Positions 34,512-43,719 of a DNA stretch of 64,000 nucleotides are shown here, piece by piece. Below the pieces are notes generated by a model. The model was not told the origin of the DNA. It saw only the letters and a list, made by a program, of their open reading frames with translations, and did no database searches. The first letter of the stretch is position 1; each line of letters starts with the position of its first letter. This stretch comes from Shimia sp039969785 (GTDB lineage Bacteria; Pseudomonadota; Alphaproteobacteria; Rhodobacterales; Rhodobacteraceae). The translations under genes and the position numbers were made by a program. The stretch lies in the NCBI RefSeq assembly GCF_039969785.1, contig NZ_JBDVNC010000033.1, forward strand, positions 186,001 through 250,000, in the 5' to 3' direction.

Positions 34512-35156
34512 TTAGAGACCGCCACCTGTACCCTGCAAGACGCCATGCTCCATCGCATAGCGGGTCAGACCGGCGGTTGAGGAAATGCCCAGTTTGCGTT
34601 TGATATTCTTGCGGTGGGTTTCAACTGTGCGCACGGAAATATTCAGCACCAACGCCACTTCTTTGTTGGATTTACCTTGCGCCAACTGCAACAGAACCGT
34701 CTGTTCCCGGCTGGTCAGCTGCTCGCGTGCGCCACCGTCCGGGGGCTCCAGCGATCCGCGCGCGCCTGTGCACAGATAGCGTTCGCCGCGCATGACCGCG
34801 TCTATCGCGGTCTTGATCTCATCTGTTTGCACGTCCTTGAGTAGATAGCCCATCGCGCCATGGCTTAGCGCGGTTGAGATATATTCGGGGCTGTCATGCA
34901 TCGACAGCACCAGAATACGCAAATCAGGATCGCGCTCGAGCAACATTTCGGTGGCCGTAAGACCGCCAATCTCTGGCATGTTGAGGTCCATCAGAATGAC
35001 GTCCGGTGCCAGTTGAGGCAGGCGGTCCACCGCTTCGCGTCCATTGGTCAGGGTGCCAACCACCGATATATCATCAAAACTTTCCAGAACGGATTGAATA
35101 CCTTCGGCCACCATTGGGTGATCGTCGACTATGGCGACACGGACAAGGTCTGTCAT
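34512..35156 (-). CDS. NarL/LuxR-type response regulator
   Basis: This 214-residue regulator has a receiver domain (about 5-120, DDHPMVAEG and phosphoacceptor Asp in ILMDLNMPEIGG) and a LuxR helix-turn-helix (about 145-205, LTSREQTVLLQLAQGKSNKEVALVLNISVRTVETHRKNI). It overlaps the kinase gene by four bases, so the two form one operon. It is the likely controller of the divergent TRAP operon. Confidence 0.92.
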   Translation of the reverse strand: MTDLVRVAIVDDHPMVAEGIQSVLESFDDISVVGTLTNGREAVDRLPQLAPDVILMDLNMPEIGGLTATEMLLERDPDLRILVLSMHDSPEYISTALSHGAMGYLLKDVQTDEIKTAIDAVMRGERYLCTGARGSLEPPDGGAREQLTSREQTVLLQLAQGKSNKEVALVLNISVRTVETHRKNIKRKLGISSTAGLTRYAMEHGVLQGTGGGL

Positions 35157-36580
35157 GCGCTGGCCTTTCTGCGTTTTGCGGCGCCATCATCCTGAGGGGT
35201 CAGCATATGACTGAGCGGCACTTCGACCACGATAACTGTGCCGGATTTACTGGAGAGGATGCGCAAAGTCCCGTCAAGTTGTTCGACACGTTCCTGCATA
35301 TTTCGAAGCCCAAGCCCGCCTTTTGAATTGCCCTCACGATCTTGGGGAATTCCGCTGCCATTGTCTGCTATGCGCAACGTCGCACCTTTTTGATGACCGC
35401 GCACATCGATCGAGACTTCGGTGGCGTTGGCGTGGCGTTCGATGTTGGTCAGGGCCTCCTGGGCAATGCGGTAGAGAGCGATTTTTGCGTCTTGATCCAG
35501 TCGGTTACGGAACACAACGGTTTGAAATTCTGTCTTGATTCCGGTGCGGGTGCCAAAATCGTCCGCCAGCGCTTTGATTGCTGGGCCAAGGCCTAGGTCA
35601 TCTAGTACGCCGGGGCGCAAATCGCGGCTGATGCGGCGCACTTCCTGAATGGCGCCGGACAGATGGTCGATGCCTTTGTCCAGCATTTCGGGTGCGCGGT
35701 CATCCTTGGCATTAAATCGGCGGCGCGCAGTATCCAGCGCATAGCGTACGCCCACCAGTATCTGGCTGATTCCATCGTGTAATTCACGCGCCACGCGGCC
35801 GCGTTCTTCTTCCTGCGCCTCCAACACCCGCAGGGTCAATGCCTTGAGTTTGGCATCCGCAAGCCGCCGTTCACGCACGGTGATCACCATGCCTGACAGG
35901 AACACCATGAACAGAGCGGCCACTGTGATCGCAAGAATATACAGCGACGTGCGGCGCACCTGAGCTTCGACATCGGCGCGAGCTTTGGCGACTGAGGCCA
36001 GGACATCATCGATAAACACGCCCGTGCCTACCGCCCACCGCCAGCTGGGAAAGGACGTGACATAGGTGATCATTCGCGCTTCTTTCCCGGTCGAAGGTTT
36101 GTTCCAGAGGTAGCTGTGATATCCCGCACCCTGGCGTGCAATGGCGATCAGTTCGTCCACCACCGGCGTGCCCTCGCTGTCGCTGAGACCGGACCAGTTT
36201 TGATCGATCATGTCGGTTTGACGCGGACTGACAAGGTTGTTGCCGTCATAGTCATACACAAAAAAGAATCCATCCGTGCCATAGATCATCGCGGCCAGAA
36301 TTTGCATGACCTGTTGCTTGGCGTCTTCGTCATCAGGGGCGGCGCTGCCGTAGACATAGTAGAAACCGTTGCGCGCCTGTGTCACGTAGTTGCGCAATTC
36401 GGCTTTCTTGGCCTCAATCAGCTGATCTTCCAGCGTTGCAATCTCACGCTCGGCCAGCTGTCGCGATTGGTTGGCAACCAGGAACGAAATGGCCGCAACC
36501 GCCAGAATCAACGGAACTGTGGCCAGCAGGAACAGCTTTTGCCCATAAGACAGGCGCAGATGCGGGAATAAATTGCGCAT
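35153..36580 (-). CDS. Cache-domain sensor histidine kinase (HisKA_3 type)
   Basis: This 475-residue kinase has an N-terminal membrane helix (about 12-35), a periplasmic single-Cache sensor (about 40-200, with GFFFVYDYDGNNLVSPRQ and WRWAVGTGVFIDDV), a second helix (about 212-232), and a NarX-like HisKA_3 domain with phosphoacceptor His in ARELHDGISQ. The HATPase domain follows (NIERHANA, ADNGSGIP, GLGLRNM). Cache sensors bind small organic acids, which fits the divergent TakP-type transporter. Confidence 0.92.
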   Translation of the reverse strand: MRNLFPHLRLSYGQKLFLLATVPLILAVAAISFLVANQSRQLAEREIATLEDQLIEAKKAELRNYVTQARNGFYYVYGSAAPDDEDAKQQVMQILAAMIYGTDGFFFVYDYDGNNLVSPRQTDMIDQNWSGLSDSEGTPVVDELIAIARQGAGYHSYLWNKPSTGKEARMITYVTSFPSWRWAVGTGVFIDDVLASVAKARADVEAQVRRTSLYILAITVAALFMVFLSGMVITVRERRLADAKLKALTLRVLEAQEEERGRVARELHDGISQILVGVRYALDTARRRFNAKDDRAPEMLDKGIDHLSGAIQEVRRISRDLRPGVLDDLGLGPAIKALADDFGTRTGIKTEFQTVVFRNRLDQDAKIALYRIAQEALTNIERHANATEVSIDVRGHQKGATLRIADNGSGIPQDREGNSKGGLGLRNMQERVEQLDGTLRILSSKSGTVIVVEVPLSHMLTPQDDGAAKRRKASA

Positions 36581-36704
36581 AGTGATTCGATAGTCGGGAA
36601 TCAGCGCGAATCAAAGCGCTGAATATGGGTTTTTGCCGGCACCGTCGCCGGAATACCGCGAAAATTAAGGAAATTCTCGGGGAATTCGCCCTCCCTGACA
36701 TGAG

Positions 36705-36724
36705 AATACGTAGTACTTGGTATT
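36705..36724. promoter_or_regulatory. Possible operator for the TakP-type TRAP operon
   Basis: AATAC (36705-36709) and GTATT (36720-36724) form an inverted repeat with a 10-base spacer containing TACGTA-like sequence. It lies about 100 bases before the binding-protein gene and in the divergent gap shared with the sensor kinase. The arms are short, so chance is possible. Confidence 0.3.
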
Positions 36725-36825
36725 TCCAGAATGGGGGGGCAAAGCTAGGCTCGGTCCACTTGCAACGATCCGCCTGAGCGTCAAAAGAAGCGCCGGGCTG
36801 AACTAATTCTGGGAGGATTACCTAT

Positions 36826-37908
36826 ATGGATCGTCGTTCTTTTCTGAAAACCTCAGCTTTGGGTGGCGCTGCCGCCGCGACCACTTTGGCCGCTCCGGCA
36901 TACGCACAGGGCAAGCGCACATTGACCATGGTGCAGTCTTGGCCACGTGGCTTTGCGGTTCTCGATGACGCTGCAACCTATCTGCAGACCATGGTTGGCG
37001 AAATGTCTGATGGCATGCTGACAATCGACAAAAAAGCACCGGGCGAGCTTGTAGGCGCGCTGGAAGTGTTTGACGCCGTGTCTTCGGGGCAGGCGGATAT
37101 GTATCACTCGGCTGATTATTATTTCATCGGTCAGCACCCTGGTTACGCCTATTTCACAGCTGTGCCATTTGGTGGCACCGCACAGGAAGTCAGCAACTGG
37201 TACTACCACGGTGGTGGTGAGCAGCTGCACGACAAGCTGGGTGAAATCTTTAACCTCAAAGGTCTGCTGGCTGGTAACTCAGGTTCGCAGTCTGGTGGTT
37301 GGTTCCGTAAGGAAATCAACTCGGCGGCAGACTTTAACGGTCTGAAATTCCGTATGCCGGGTCTGGGTGGCAAGGTTCTGGGTAAACTGGGCGCTTCGGT
37401 TCAGAACATTCCCGGTGGCGAACTGTATCAGGCATTGTCATCTGGCGCGCTGGACGGTCTGGAGTGGGTTGGCCCAATGGCCGACGAACGCGCCGGCTTC
37501 CAGGAAGTTGCCAAGATCTATTACACTGCGGGTTTCCACGAGCCGGGTTCGGCGCTGGCCGCCAACATGAACCTTGATGTGTGGAACGAGCTGAGCCCTC
37601 AGCACCAGGCGATCATGCGTTATGCGTCTATGGCCACAACGCAGCTTCAGCTGTCTGAAACACTTGCCAACAACGGTGCCGCGCTGGCCCGTCTGCAGGC
37701 ACAGGGCGTCAAAACGCTGCAGTTCTCGGACGATGTCTGGGATGCGTTTGGTGCAGCATCAGCCGAAGTCATGGATGAAAACATGGGTGACGAGCTGTTT
37801 GCAGAAATCCGTGCGTCGTTTGAAACATCGCTGGCCAATTCGGCAAGCTGGATCAACAAGTCGGACGGCTATTATGTTCAGCAGCGTATTCGCGTGCTGG
37901 GCGGCTAA
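36826..37908 (+). CDS. TRAP binding protein, TakP-type (alpha-keto/hydroxy acids)
   Basis: This 360-residue periplasmic protein starts MDRRSFLKTSALGGAAAATTLA, a twin-arginine signal. The mature chain has the features of TakP-like receptors: SGSQSGGWFRKEI, LKFRMPGLGGKVLGKLGASVQN and ALDGLEWVGPMADERAGF. Characterised members bind 2-oxo or 2-hydroxy monocarboxylates (pyruvate, oxobutyrate, lactate) with a metal ion; the ligand here is not proven. GGGAGGA lies upstream of the ATG. Confidence 0.92.
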   Translation: MDRRSFLKTSALGGAAAATTLAAPAYAQGKRTLTMVQSWPRGFAVLDDAATYLQTMVGEMSDGMLTIDKKAPGELVGALEVFDAVSSGQADMYHSADYYFIGQHPGYAYFTAVPFGGTAQEVSNWYYHGGGEQLHDKLGEIFNLKGLLAGNSGSQSGGWFRKEINSAADFNGLKFRMPGLGGKVLGKLGASVQNIPGGELYQALSSGALDGLEWVGPMADERAGFQEVAKIYYTAGFHEPGSALAANMNLDVWNELSPQHQAIMRYASMATTQLQLSETLANNGAALARLQAQGVKTLQFSDDVWDAFGAASAEVMDENMGDELFAEIRASFETSLANSASWINKSDGYYVQQRIRVLGG

Positions 37909-37929
37909 GGCCGATTTCGTTTAAAATTA

Positions 37930-37955
37930 GTGGGTTCCGAGGTTTCGGAACCCAC
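37930..37955 (+). other. Intergenic hairpin between TRAP binding protein and small permease
   Basis: GTGGGTTCCG (37930-37939) pairs perfectly with CGGAACCCAC (37946-37955) around AGGTTT. No T-run follows. It sits in the same gene-order position as the hairpin after dctP, again suggesting differential expression within the operon. Confidence 0.65.
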
Positions 37956-38020
37956 GATTCGGTCTGAACGGGTTACGTCTTAACCGCCTGTTCCACCAAC
38001 ACATTCCCAGGGGGGGTAGC

Positions 38021-38944
38021 ATGCAGGACGAGGGCGGACTAGGCTTCGGCGCGCTTGTGGACGGCATCTGGTGGTTTATCCAGAATATCGGGATGGCCTT
38101 TTACAATTTTGGATACGCTGTAACGCATCCTGAGCTTTGGTTGGACTGGTCCAGCAAAGAAGCCGTGATGCGGTTTGTATATTATGGCGGATCCGTCGAG
38201 TTTTTCTTTGTAGCGTTCACACTCTTTTTGGTGGTCACGGCTGTGGGCATCTGGCGCAACAGCTTTATGTGGGGCTGCGTGCGGGTGCTGGAAGGCTTTG
38301 CCAATACAACGGGTCGGTTCTTTGCGTGGGCCGGTCTTTTTATGGTTCTGCAACAAGTTATCATCGTATTTATGCAGAGGATTTTCACCCGGCCGGACAT
38401 TGTGTTCGGGTTCGGTATTCCGCTGCAGTTCGACATCAGTTGGTACGCTGAAGAACTGAAGCTTTACAATGCGTTGGTTGTCGCTCTTTGTGCGACTTAT
38501 ACGTTTGTCCAAGGCGGGCATGTGCGGGTCGATCTTGTGTATTCGGCGGTGTCGCACCGTGCGAAAAAATCCATCGATATGTTTGGTGCGCTGTTTTTCA
38601 TGATGCCAATGGCCGTGCTGATCTGGATGTATGGCTGGTACTTCATGTGGCGCCATCTGATTGTTCCCAAGCCGTCGGCGTCTGACACGCTGGAGCGTCT
38701 TTTGCTCAAATCCCGCGCCATGCGCTGGAACGTAGAGCTGATCGGGCCTTCACCAAATGGCTTTACCGCATATTTTCTGTTCAAAATCCTGCTCGTCGCC
38801 TTTGCTGGCATGGTCTTCCTGCACGCAATTGCCTTTTTCTACCGCTCGTACCTTGAGCGCAAAGAAGGCATGGAAAGCGATGGCAAGTACCTCGACCGCG
38901 ATACGTTGGGCGAGGGTGAAGAAGCCTACGAAGGCACACACTGA
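38021..38944 (+). CDS. TRAP small permease, extended form
   Basis: This 307-residue membrane protein is about 100 residues longer than a usual DctQ. Helices are visible near 55-75, 90-115, 145-165, 190-210 and 255-280, with the family HVRVDLVYS motif after the third. The extra sequence lies at the N-terminus (WWFIQNIGMAFYNFGYAV) and in the loop before the last helix. It is 17 bases upstream of the large permease gene. Confidence 0.9.
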   Translation: MQDEGGLGFGALVDGIWWFIQNIGMAFYNFGYAVTHPELWLDWSSKEAVMRFVYYGGSVEFFFVAFTLFLVVTAVGIWRNSFMWGCVRVLEGFANTTGRFFAWAGLFMVLQQVIIVFMQRIFTRPDIVFGFGIPLQFDISWYAEELKLYNALVVALCATYTFVQGGHVRVDLVYSAVSHRAKKSIDMFGALFFMMPMAVLIWMYGWYFMWRHLIVPKPSASDTLERLLLKSRAMRWNVELIGPSPNGFTAYFLFKILLVAFAGMVFLHAIAFFYRSYLERKEGMESDGKYLDRDTLGEGEEAYEGTH

Positions 38945-38961
38945 TTTAAGGGGCAGTTACA

Positions 38962-41316
38962 ATGTTGTTAGGACTTGATGGGGTCGAAATCGGCCTGATT
39001 ATCGTCTTTCTCTGCCTTTTCGGGGGCATTCTCTCGGGGTTTCCGGTTGCGTTTGCCATCGGTGGTGCGGGGATCATTTCATTTGGGATCATTGCGGCGC
39101 TCGATAGTGCTGGCATTCTGATCCATCAGGCGATTGATACGTCGTCTGCCATGTATGTTGATCTTGTCAGTCAGGGGATCAAAGCGGACACGATTTCGGT
39201 TTTCCGATACCCTGATTTACCGCGTGTTGATCAGGCCGTTTTCCCACGTGGCTGGGAAGTTGCGATGGACCGTAATGTGTCGTTCATTGTAAACCGGATT
39301 AACGAACGGGTTCTTGCTGGGCAGTCGATTGAAACGCTTCTGGCGGTTCTGATGTTTGTTCTGATGGGCATCACGTTGGAGCGGTCCAAGATCGCCAATG
39401 ACCTTTTGACCACAATGGCGCGCGTCTTTGGACCGCTGCCCGGTGGTCTGGCCGTGTCGGTTGTTGTTGTGGGTGCATTCCTTGCCGCCTCGACAGGGAT
39501 TGTCGGCGCGACGGTTGTAACGATGGGTCTGTTGTCGTTGCCGACCATGTTGCGCAACGGGTATTCGCCAGAGCTTTCGACCGGTGTTATCGCTGCGTCG
39601 GGCACGTTGGGGCAGATTATTCCGCCGTCCATCGTGATTGTTCTGTTGGGCACTTTGGCGGGCGACCTTTATTCGGCCGCCCAGGAAGCGCGCGCGCAAA
39701 CTGCAGGGTGTACGGATGCGCTGACTTATCTGGGTGAGCCGGCGGTTGTGTCGGTTGGTACGTTGTTTCAGGCGGCGCTCTTGCCGGGCATTATGTTGGC
39801 ACTGCTTTATGCGCTTTACGCATTTGGTTATGCGTTGTTTAACCCGTCAAAGGCACCTGCCGTTGCAATGGGGACCACCAGCTCCGAACCTATAAGCCGC
39901 AACGAAGCCTTTACATGGCTTCTGGGTCTTCCGGTTTTGGTCATCGGTGGCTTCTTCCTGCTTGGCAATGTCGGCGTGATTGGATCGCAGTCGCTTCAGG
40001 TGGATTCATATACTGATATTGGCGAGGCAGCATCGTTGCGCACCAATGTTGGGGATGAGTGCAAAGCGTCGATGATTGAACTGCATGGCCAAGAGGCATG
40101 GGACGCAGCCGTTGCAGAATCCGCAGCAATTGAGGCCGATGGTGGCGTTAAACAAAGCGTTAAACTGTCGCCGGAAGATATTGCCGCCAAGGTTGCCGAA
40201 AAGGAAGCTGCCGCCGCGCCAATTGGCACCGGTCTTGCAATCCTGATGGCAATGGCCGCGCTGGTGTTGATCTTTGCCCGGGGCGTCAGCCCTTCGGCAG
40301 TTCGCACTCCGCTGATCATTGGCGCGGTCGGGATCGTCCTAACGCTGATCGTAGATATTGTGCTGGTTGCGCCGTCGACATCATCGGGTGCCAGCGTTGT
40401 GTTGTGGCTTATTCCTTTCGGGCTGACGGCTTACGGATGTGCGCGTGCCGCGGGTTATCTGGCGAAGAACGAATTGATCCGCGTAGTGTTTCCACCGCTT
40501 GTTTTGATTGTTGCGGTGCTGGGGTCTATTCTGGGCGGTATCACCAACCCGACGCCTGCCGCGGCCCTGGGGGCTGGTGGTGCGCTGATGCTGGCGGCCT
40601 ATCGCCGACTGAAGGACGAAGAGCGCAGCGGCAAGGTGATCCTGTGGGCGACCATGGCAATTTTGCTCAGCATTCTGATTGGCATCAACTTTGATCTGCG
40701 CATCAATCAGGACGGTGTCAGCTTTGAAAGCTGGGTGGCGTTCTTTGTCGCCTATGCGGCGTATCTTTATGCTGCGTTTGGTCTGTTGTTCTCGTGCTAT
40801 GTGCTGTTCAAAGGTGGCATCCTGACGCCGGTCGTGCGCGAAACGGCCAAGGTGACATCTATGGTGTTTACCATCCTGATCGGATCGCAACTGCTTAATC
40901 TGGTTGTGATTTCCTTTGGAGGGGAACACTACATCCAGCAGTTTCTGAAGAGCTTTGACAACGAATTCACCGTGTTCCTGATTGTGATGCTGGTGTTGTT
41001 TGTGCTGGGCTTTGTGCTGGATTTCCTTGAGATTATCTACATCGTGATCCCGATTGTGGGGCCGGTCATTTATGGCGGTACGTTTGACCCGAAATGGGTG
41101 ACAATCATGATTGCGGTGAACTTGCAGACATCCTTTTTGACGCCGCCATTTGGGTTTGCGTTGTTCTACCTGCGCGGGGTTGCCCCCAAAGAGGTGACGA
41201 CGCGGCATATCTATCGTGGTGTCTTTCCGTTTGTGCTGATCCAAGTTGTAGGAATTGGTCTGTTGTGGGCCTTCCCGTCGGTGGTGACGATCCTGCCAGC
41301 TTTGATTGGGCACTAA
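38962..41316 (+). CDS. TRAP large permease, double-length form
   Basis: This 784-residue protein has the DctM landmarks at both ends (GASTGIVGATVVTMGLLSLP-like segment, ASGTLGQIIPPSIVIVLLG, and near the C-terminus FLTPPFGFALFYLRG). A normal DctM is about 430 residues. The additional 300 or so residues include a soluble loop at about 60-100 and another at about 350-415 (AAKVAEKEAAAA), then extra membrane helices. This long form accompanies TakP-type receptors. The operon ends in a strong terminator. Confidence 0.9.
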   Translation: MLLGLDGVEIGLIIVFLCLFGGILSGFPVAFAIGGAGIISFGIIAALDSAGILIHQAIDTSSAMYVDLVSQGIKADTISVFRYPDLPRVDQAVFPRGWEVAMDRNVSFIVNRINERVLAGQSIETLLAVLMFVLMGITLERSKIANDLLTTMARVFGPLPGGLAVSVVVVGAFLAASTGIVGATVVTMGLLSLPTMLRNGYSPELSTGVIAASGTLGQIIPPSIVIVLLGTLAGDLYSAAQEARAQTAGCTDALTYLGEPAVVSVGTLFQAALLPGIMLALLYALYAFGYALFNPSKAPAVAMGTTSSEPISRNEAFTWLLGLPVLVIGGFFLLGNVGVIGSQSLQVDSYTDIGEAASLRTNVGDECKASMIELHGQEAWDAAVAESAAIEADGGVKQSVKLSPEDIAAKVAEKEAAAAPIGTGLAILMAMAALVLIFARGVSPSAVRTPLIIGAVGIVLTLIVDIVLVAPSTSSGASVVLWLIPFGLTAYGCARAAGYLAKNELIRVVFPPLVLIVAVLGSILGGITNPTPAAALGAGGALMLAAYRRLKDEERSGKVILWATMAILLSILIGINFDLRINQDGVSFESWVAFFVAYAAYLYAAFGLLFSCYVLFKGGILTPVVRETAKVTSMVFTILIGSQLLNLVVISFGGEHYIQQFLKSFDNEFTVFLIVMLVLFVLGFVLDFLEIIYIVIPIVGPVIYGGTFDPKWVTIMIAVNLQTSFLTPPFGFALFYLRGVAPKEVTTRHIYRGVFPFVLIQVVGIGLLWAFPSVVTILPALIGH

Positions 41317-41335
41317 CCCCTGTGAGCGAGGGGTG

Positions 41336-41361
41336 AAACGGGGGCCTTCGGGCCCCCGTTT
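41336..41361. terminator. Bidirectional terminator after TRAP operon
   Basis: A perfect 11-bp stem (AAACGGGGGCC with GGCCCCCGTTT) closes a TTCG tetraloop, with a T-rich run after it on the plus strand and AAA/TTT ends in both directions. It separates the TRAP operon from the convergent VOC gene, whose stop abuts it. Confidence 0.9.
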
Positions 41362-41763
41362 CTATTTCAGGGGCGGGGTCAGTTGCAAAAGATCCCAGCG
41401 ATTGCCAAACGGATCCTGCCACACGGCCACTTTGCCATAGGGTTCATCACGCGGTGTTTCTTCAAAGAACACGCCTTTGGCGCGCATGTCAGCATAGGCA
41501 TCATCAAAGCTGTCTGTATGCAAAAACAGACCGACACGCCCGCCAAACTGATTTCCGACGGCGGCCTTTTGTACGGCGCCACGTGCCTGTGCGAGAAGGA
41601 TGCTGGTCTGGCTGCTCGTATCCGGCGCTATCAGCACCCAGCGTTTGCTGTCGGGCAGGGCGATGTCCTGACGCAGATCAAAGCCTAACACTCCTACGTA
41701 AAAGGCCAGTCCGGCATCGTAATCCGGAACCAGAACAGAGATTGCGTGCAGATGTCGGGCCAT
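41362..41763 (-). CDS. Glyoxalase/VOC superfamily protein
   Basis: This 133-residue protein has the paired beta-alpha-beta-beta-beta units of the vicinal oxygen chelate fold, with MARHLHAISVLVPDYDAGLAFYVGVLGFDLRQD at the start and YGKVAVWQDPFGNRWDLLQ at the end. Metal ligands are probably His6 or nearby and a C-terminal acidic residue, but neither is certain. The substrate is unknown. It lies 3 bases from bpt on the same strand, so they are probably co-transcribed. Confidence 0.88.
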   Translation of the reverse strand: MARHLHAISVLVPDYDAGLAFYVGVLGFDLRQDIALPDSKRWVLIAPDTSSQTSILLAQARGAVQKAAVGNQFGGRVGLFLHTDSFDDAYADMRAKGVFFEETPRDEPYGKVAVWQDPFGNRWDLLQLTPPLK

Positions 41764-41766
41764 TGA

Positions 41767-42588
41767 TCAGGGCCGGCGCGCGCACATGTCCGGCAAAGAG
41801 ATATTGGCAACCTGTTCAGCAATTGGATCTGTCGAGAGTGGGTGCAGGTCCGCTTCGAACCCGTCGGGATCGTTCATGGCTTGCCAACGCCCGCCGGAAA
41901 AGACCTCTAGCCCCGAGAAGCTGGCCTTGTAGCCCATTTTGGAACTGCCGGGCACCCAATATCCCAGATAGACATAGGGCAATCCGGCCTCTCTGGCGAT
42001 TTCGATGTGATCCAGAATCAGATAGGTGCCAAGGCTGCGCCGTGGCAATCCGGGTTCATAAAACGAATACACCATGCTGAGCCCGTCTTCGAGCATATCG
42101 GTCAGACTGACGCCGATCAGGTCTTGGGTGTGTTTATCGGTATATTCGACAACACGGCTGCGGATGGGTGTTTCCTCGATCATTGCCGCAAATTCGAACA
42201 CATCCATGTCGGCCATGCCGCCATCGGCATGCCGGTTGTCGAGATACCGGCGAAACAGGTCAAACTGGTCTTCGGTGGCCCAGGGCGAAGTGGCGCGCCG
42301 TTGAAGATCGGCGTTGCGTCGGACTGTGCGCTTTTGACTTTTGGACTGGGAGAAATTGGCAATATTGATGCGAGCCGACAAGCAAGCGCAGCAATCGGCG
42401 CAAGACGGACGGTAGAGGACATTTTGTGATCGCCGGAATCCCTGATGGGACAGCGCATCATTCAACTCCGTGGTGTTGTCGCCTTGCAGCGCAGTAAACA
42501 ATTTCCGCTCCATCCGACCTTCAAGATACGGGCAGGGCTGCGGGGCCGTCACATAAAACTGGGGCGCAATGGGGAGCGTGTGGCGCAT
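41767..42588 (-). CDS. bpt: Aspartate/glutamate leucyltransferase (bacterial N-end rule)
   Basis: This 273-residue enzyme transfers leucine from Leu-tRNA to proteins beginning with Asp or Glu, marking them for ClpAP. Family features are YLEGRMERKLFTAL, the cysteine-rich YRPSCADCCACLSARI (about 58-73), the GNAT-fold YSFYEPGLPRRSLGTYLILDHIEIAR, and the C-terminal YLGYWVPGSSKMGYKA. Length is normal. It belongs to the bacterial Ate-related clade. Confidence 0.93.
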   Translation of the reverse strand: MRHTLPIAPQFYVTAPQPCPYLEGRMERKLFTALQGDNTTELNDALSHQGFRRSQNVLYRPSCADCCACLSARINIANFSQSKSQKRTVRRNADLQRRATSPWATEDQFDLFRRYLDNRHADGGMADMDVFEFAAMIEETPIRSRVVEYTDKHTQDLIGVSLTDMLEDGLSMVYSFYEPGLPRRSLGTYLILDHIEIAREAGLPYVYLGYWVPGSSKMGYKASFSGLEVFSGGRWQAMNDPDGFEADLHPLSTDPIAEQVANISLPDMCARRP

Positions 42589-42685
42589 ATTATCCTGTCA
42601 GTCGTTCACTTTGACGATAGCAACAGGAATTTTCCACGCCAAGCCCCGGAAGTGCGTCAATTGCACTCCCGGGACATTTAGGCGG

Positions 42686-43147
42686 TTAATAGCGGGCAAT
42701 TCGGTTGATTGCGACGGTGCCCATAACATGGTCGGTCAGACCCTGAGCGCGCGATGAGCTGAGCATCAGCACAATCGAGATCAGTTGCAAAGGTGTGATG
42801 GCAACTGAAACGTAAAACCCGATTGTGTGCAAAAGAGCAGTTGCAAAATCAAATCGATCACCGGTTTGGCGGCGCATTTCGATCGACATTAGCCGCATGC
42901 CCCAGGTGGCCGATCCGCTTGCCAGTGTCAGAACGCGGTAGGCAAACCCAACCACGGCCATCAATGCCGGAAAGAAGAAGATGCCAGTAAACGCGGTGAA
43001 CGGCAGAACCACCACACAGACAACGGCAATCAATGCGACATCGACAAACCACGCTATCAGACGTTTGGTGGTGACATCTTTGTAGAACTCTGCCTGGGTT
43101 TCGGGATCAGGCAGGGCAAAACTGCGAAACGACATATATTTTCTCAT
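42686..43147 (-). CDS. RDD-family membrane protein
   Basis: This 153-residue membrane protein has the RDD domain, with KRLIAWFVDVALIAVVCVVVLPF as the first helix, a second near FFFPALMAVVGFAYRVLTL, and a third near LLHTIGFYVSVAITPLQLISIVLML, plus SATWGMRLMSIEMR between. RDD proteins are implicated in ion or small-molecule transport in some bacteria, but the role here is unknown. Confidence 0.85.
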   Translation of the reverse strand: MRKYMSFRSFALPDPETQAEFYKDVTTKRLIAWFVDVALIAVVCVVVLPFTAFTGIFFFPALMAVVGFAYRVLTLASGSATWGMRLMSIEMRRQTGDRFDFATALLHTIGFYVSVAITPLQLISIVLMLSSSRAQGLTDHVMGTVAINRIARY

Positions 43148-43207
43148 TTAAAAAAGGGAACCGGAGCAGCGGGAGGAGTACTGCTCCGGGAGGTAAGTGC
43201 CTGGAGA

Positions 43208-43630
43208 TCAGGCGCTTGCGGATTGATCGCGGCTTTCAGTCGCCTTTTGGGCACGTTCGTCCATGAATTCATCGAATTCGGACTTGTCCTTGGCGGCACG
43301 CAGGCGTTCCAAAAAGTCTTCAAAACTTTTCTGCTCATCTTCCAGACGACGCAACGTGTCCTCGCGGTAGGCATCAAAGGCCGAATTTCCGGTCGGTGTC
43401 ATCATGTGCATGCCGCGCTTAAAACGGTGGGTACTGCAGGAGGATTTCTTGAACATCTGCTTGCTCCAGATCATGTAGAAGAGAAGGGTCAGCCCGACGG
43501 GCCAGAAAAAGACAAAACCAAGGACCATTGCGGCGATCCAGGCGCCTTTGCCTTTGCTGTCAAGCCAGGCCTCGGCGCGCGAAAACCAGCCCAGGGGTGA
43601 GGTTTCGTGGGTGGCGGCTACAGGTGTCAT
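43208..43630 (-). CDS. DUF2852 membrane-anchored protein
   Basis: This 140-residue protein has one membrane helix (about 28-50, GAWIAAMVLGFVFFWPVGLTLLFYMIWS) and a charged, probably coiled-coil C-terminal half (about 85-130, DTLRRLEDEQKSFEDFLERLRAAKDKSEFDEFM). This is the DUF2852 layout, common and conserved in alphaproteobacteria, of unknown function. The start at 43630 has GGAG 6 bases upstream. Two related operator-like palindromes lie in its promoter region. Confidence 0.85.
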   Translation of the reverse strand: MTPVAATHETSPLGWFSRAEAWLDSKGKGAWIAAMVLGFVFFWPVGLTLLFYMIWSKQMFKKSSCSTHRFKRGMHMMTPTGNSAFDAYREDTLRRLEDEQKSFEDFLERLRAAKDKSEFDEFMDERAQKATESRDQSASA

Positions 43631-43661
43631 GCGGGTCTCCATTGTTGGTTTTAACGGTTGA

Positions 43662-43678
43662 TGTAAATCGTGTTCACA
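43662..43678. promoter_or_regulatory. Operator-like palindrome, copy 1 (upstream of DUF2852)
   Basis: TGTAAATCGTGTTCACA is a 17-base imperfect palindrome (TGTAAA with TTCACA). An almost identical element lies at 43720-43736, centres 58 bp apart. It is 32 bases upstream of the DUF2852 start, so a repressor site is plausible. The cognate factor is unknown. Confidence 0.5.
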
Positions 43679-43719
43679 TTGAATAGATTGGTGTTTGTCT
43701 CGATGGGTGCAAGGGTAGA

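Noticed and set aside
40381..41313. Open frame of 310 codons antisense to the long DctM
   Set aside because: The product is rich in His, Gln, Arg and Asn, typical of translation opposite membrane-protein codons; the plus-strand permease is certain.
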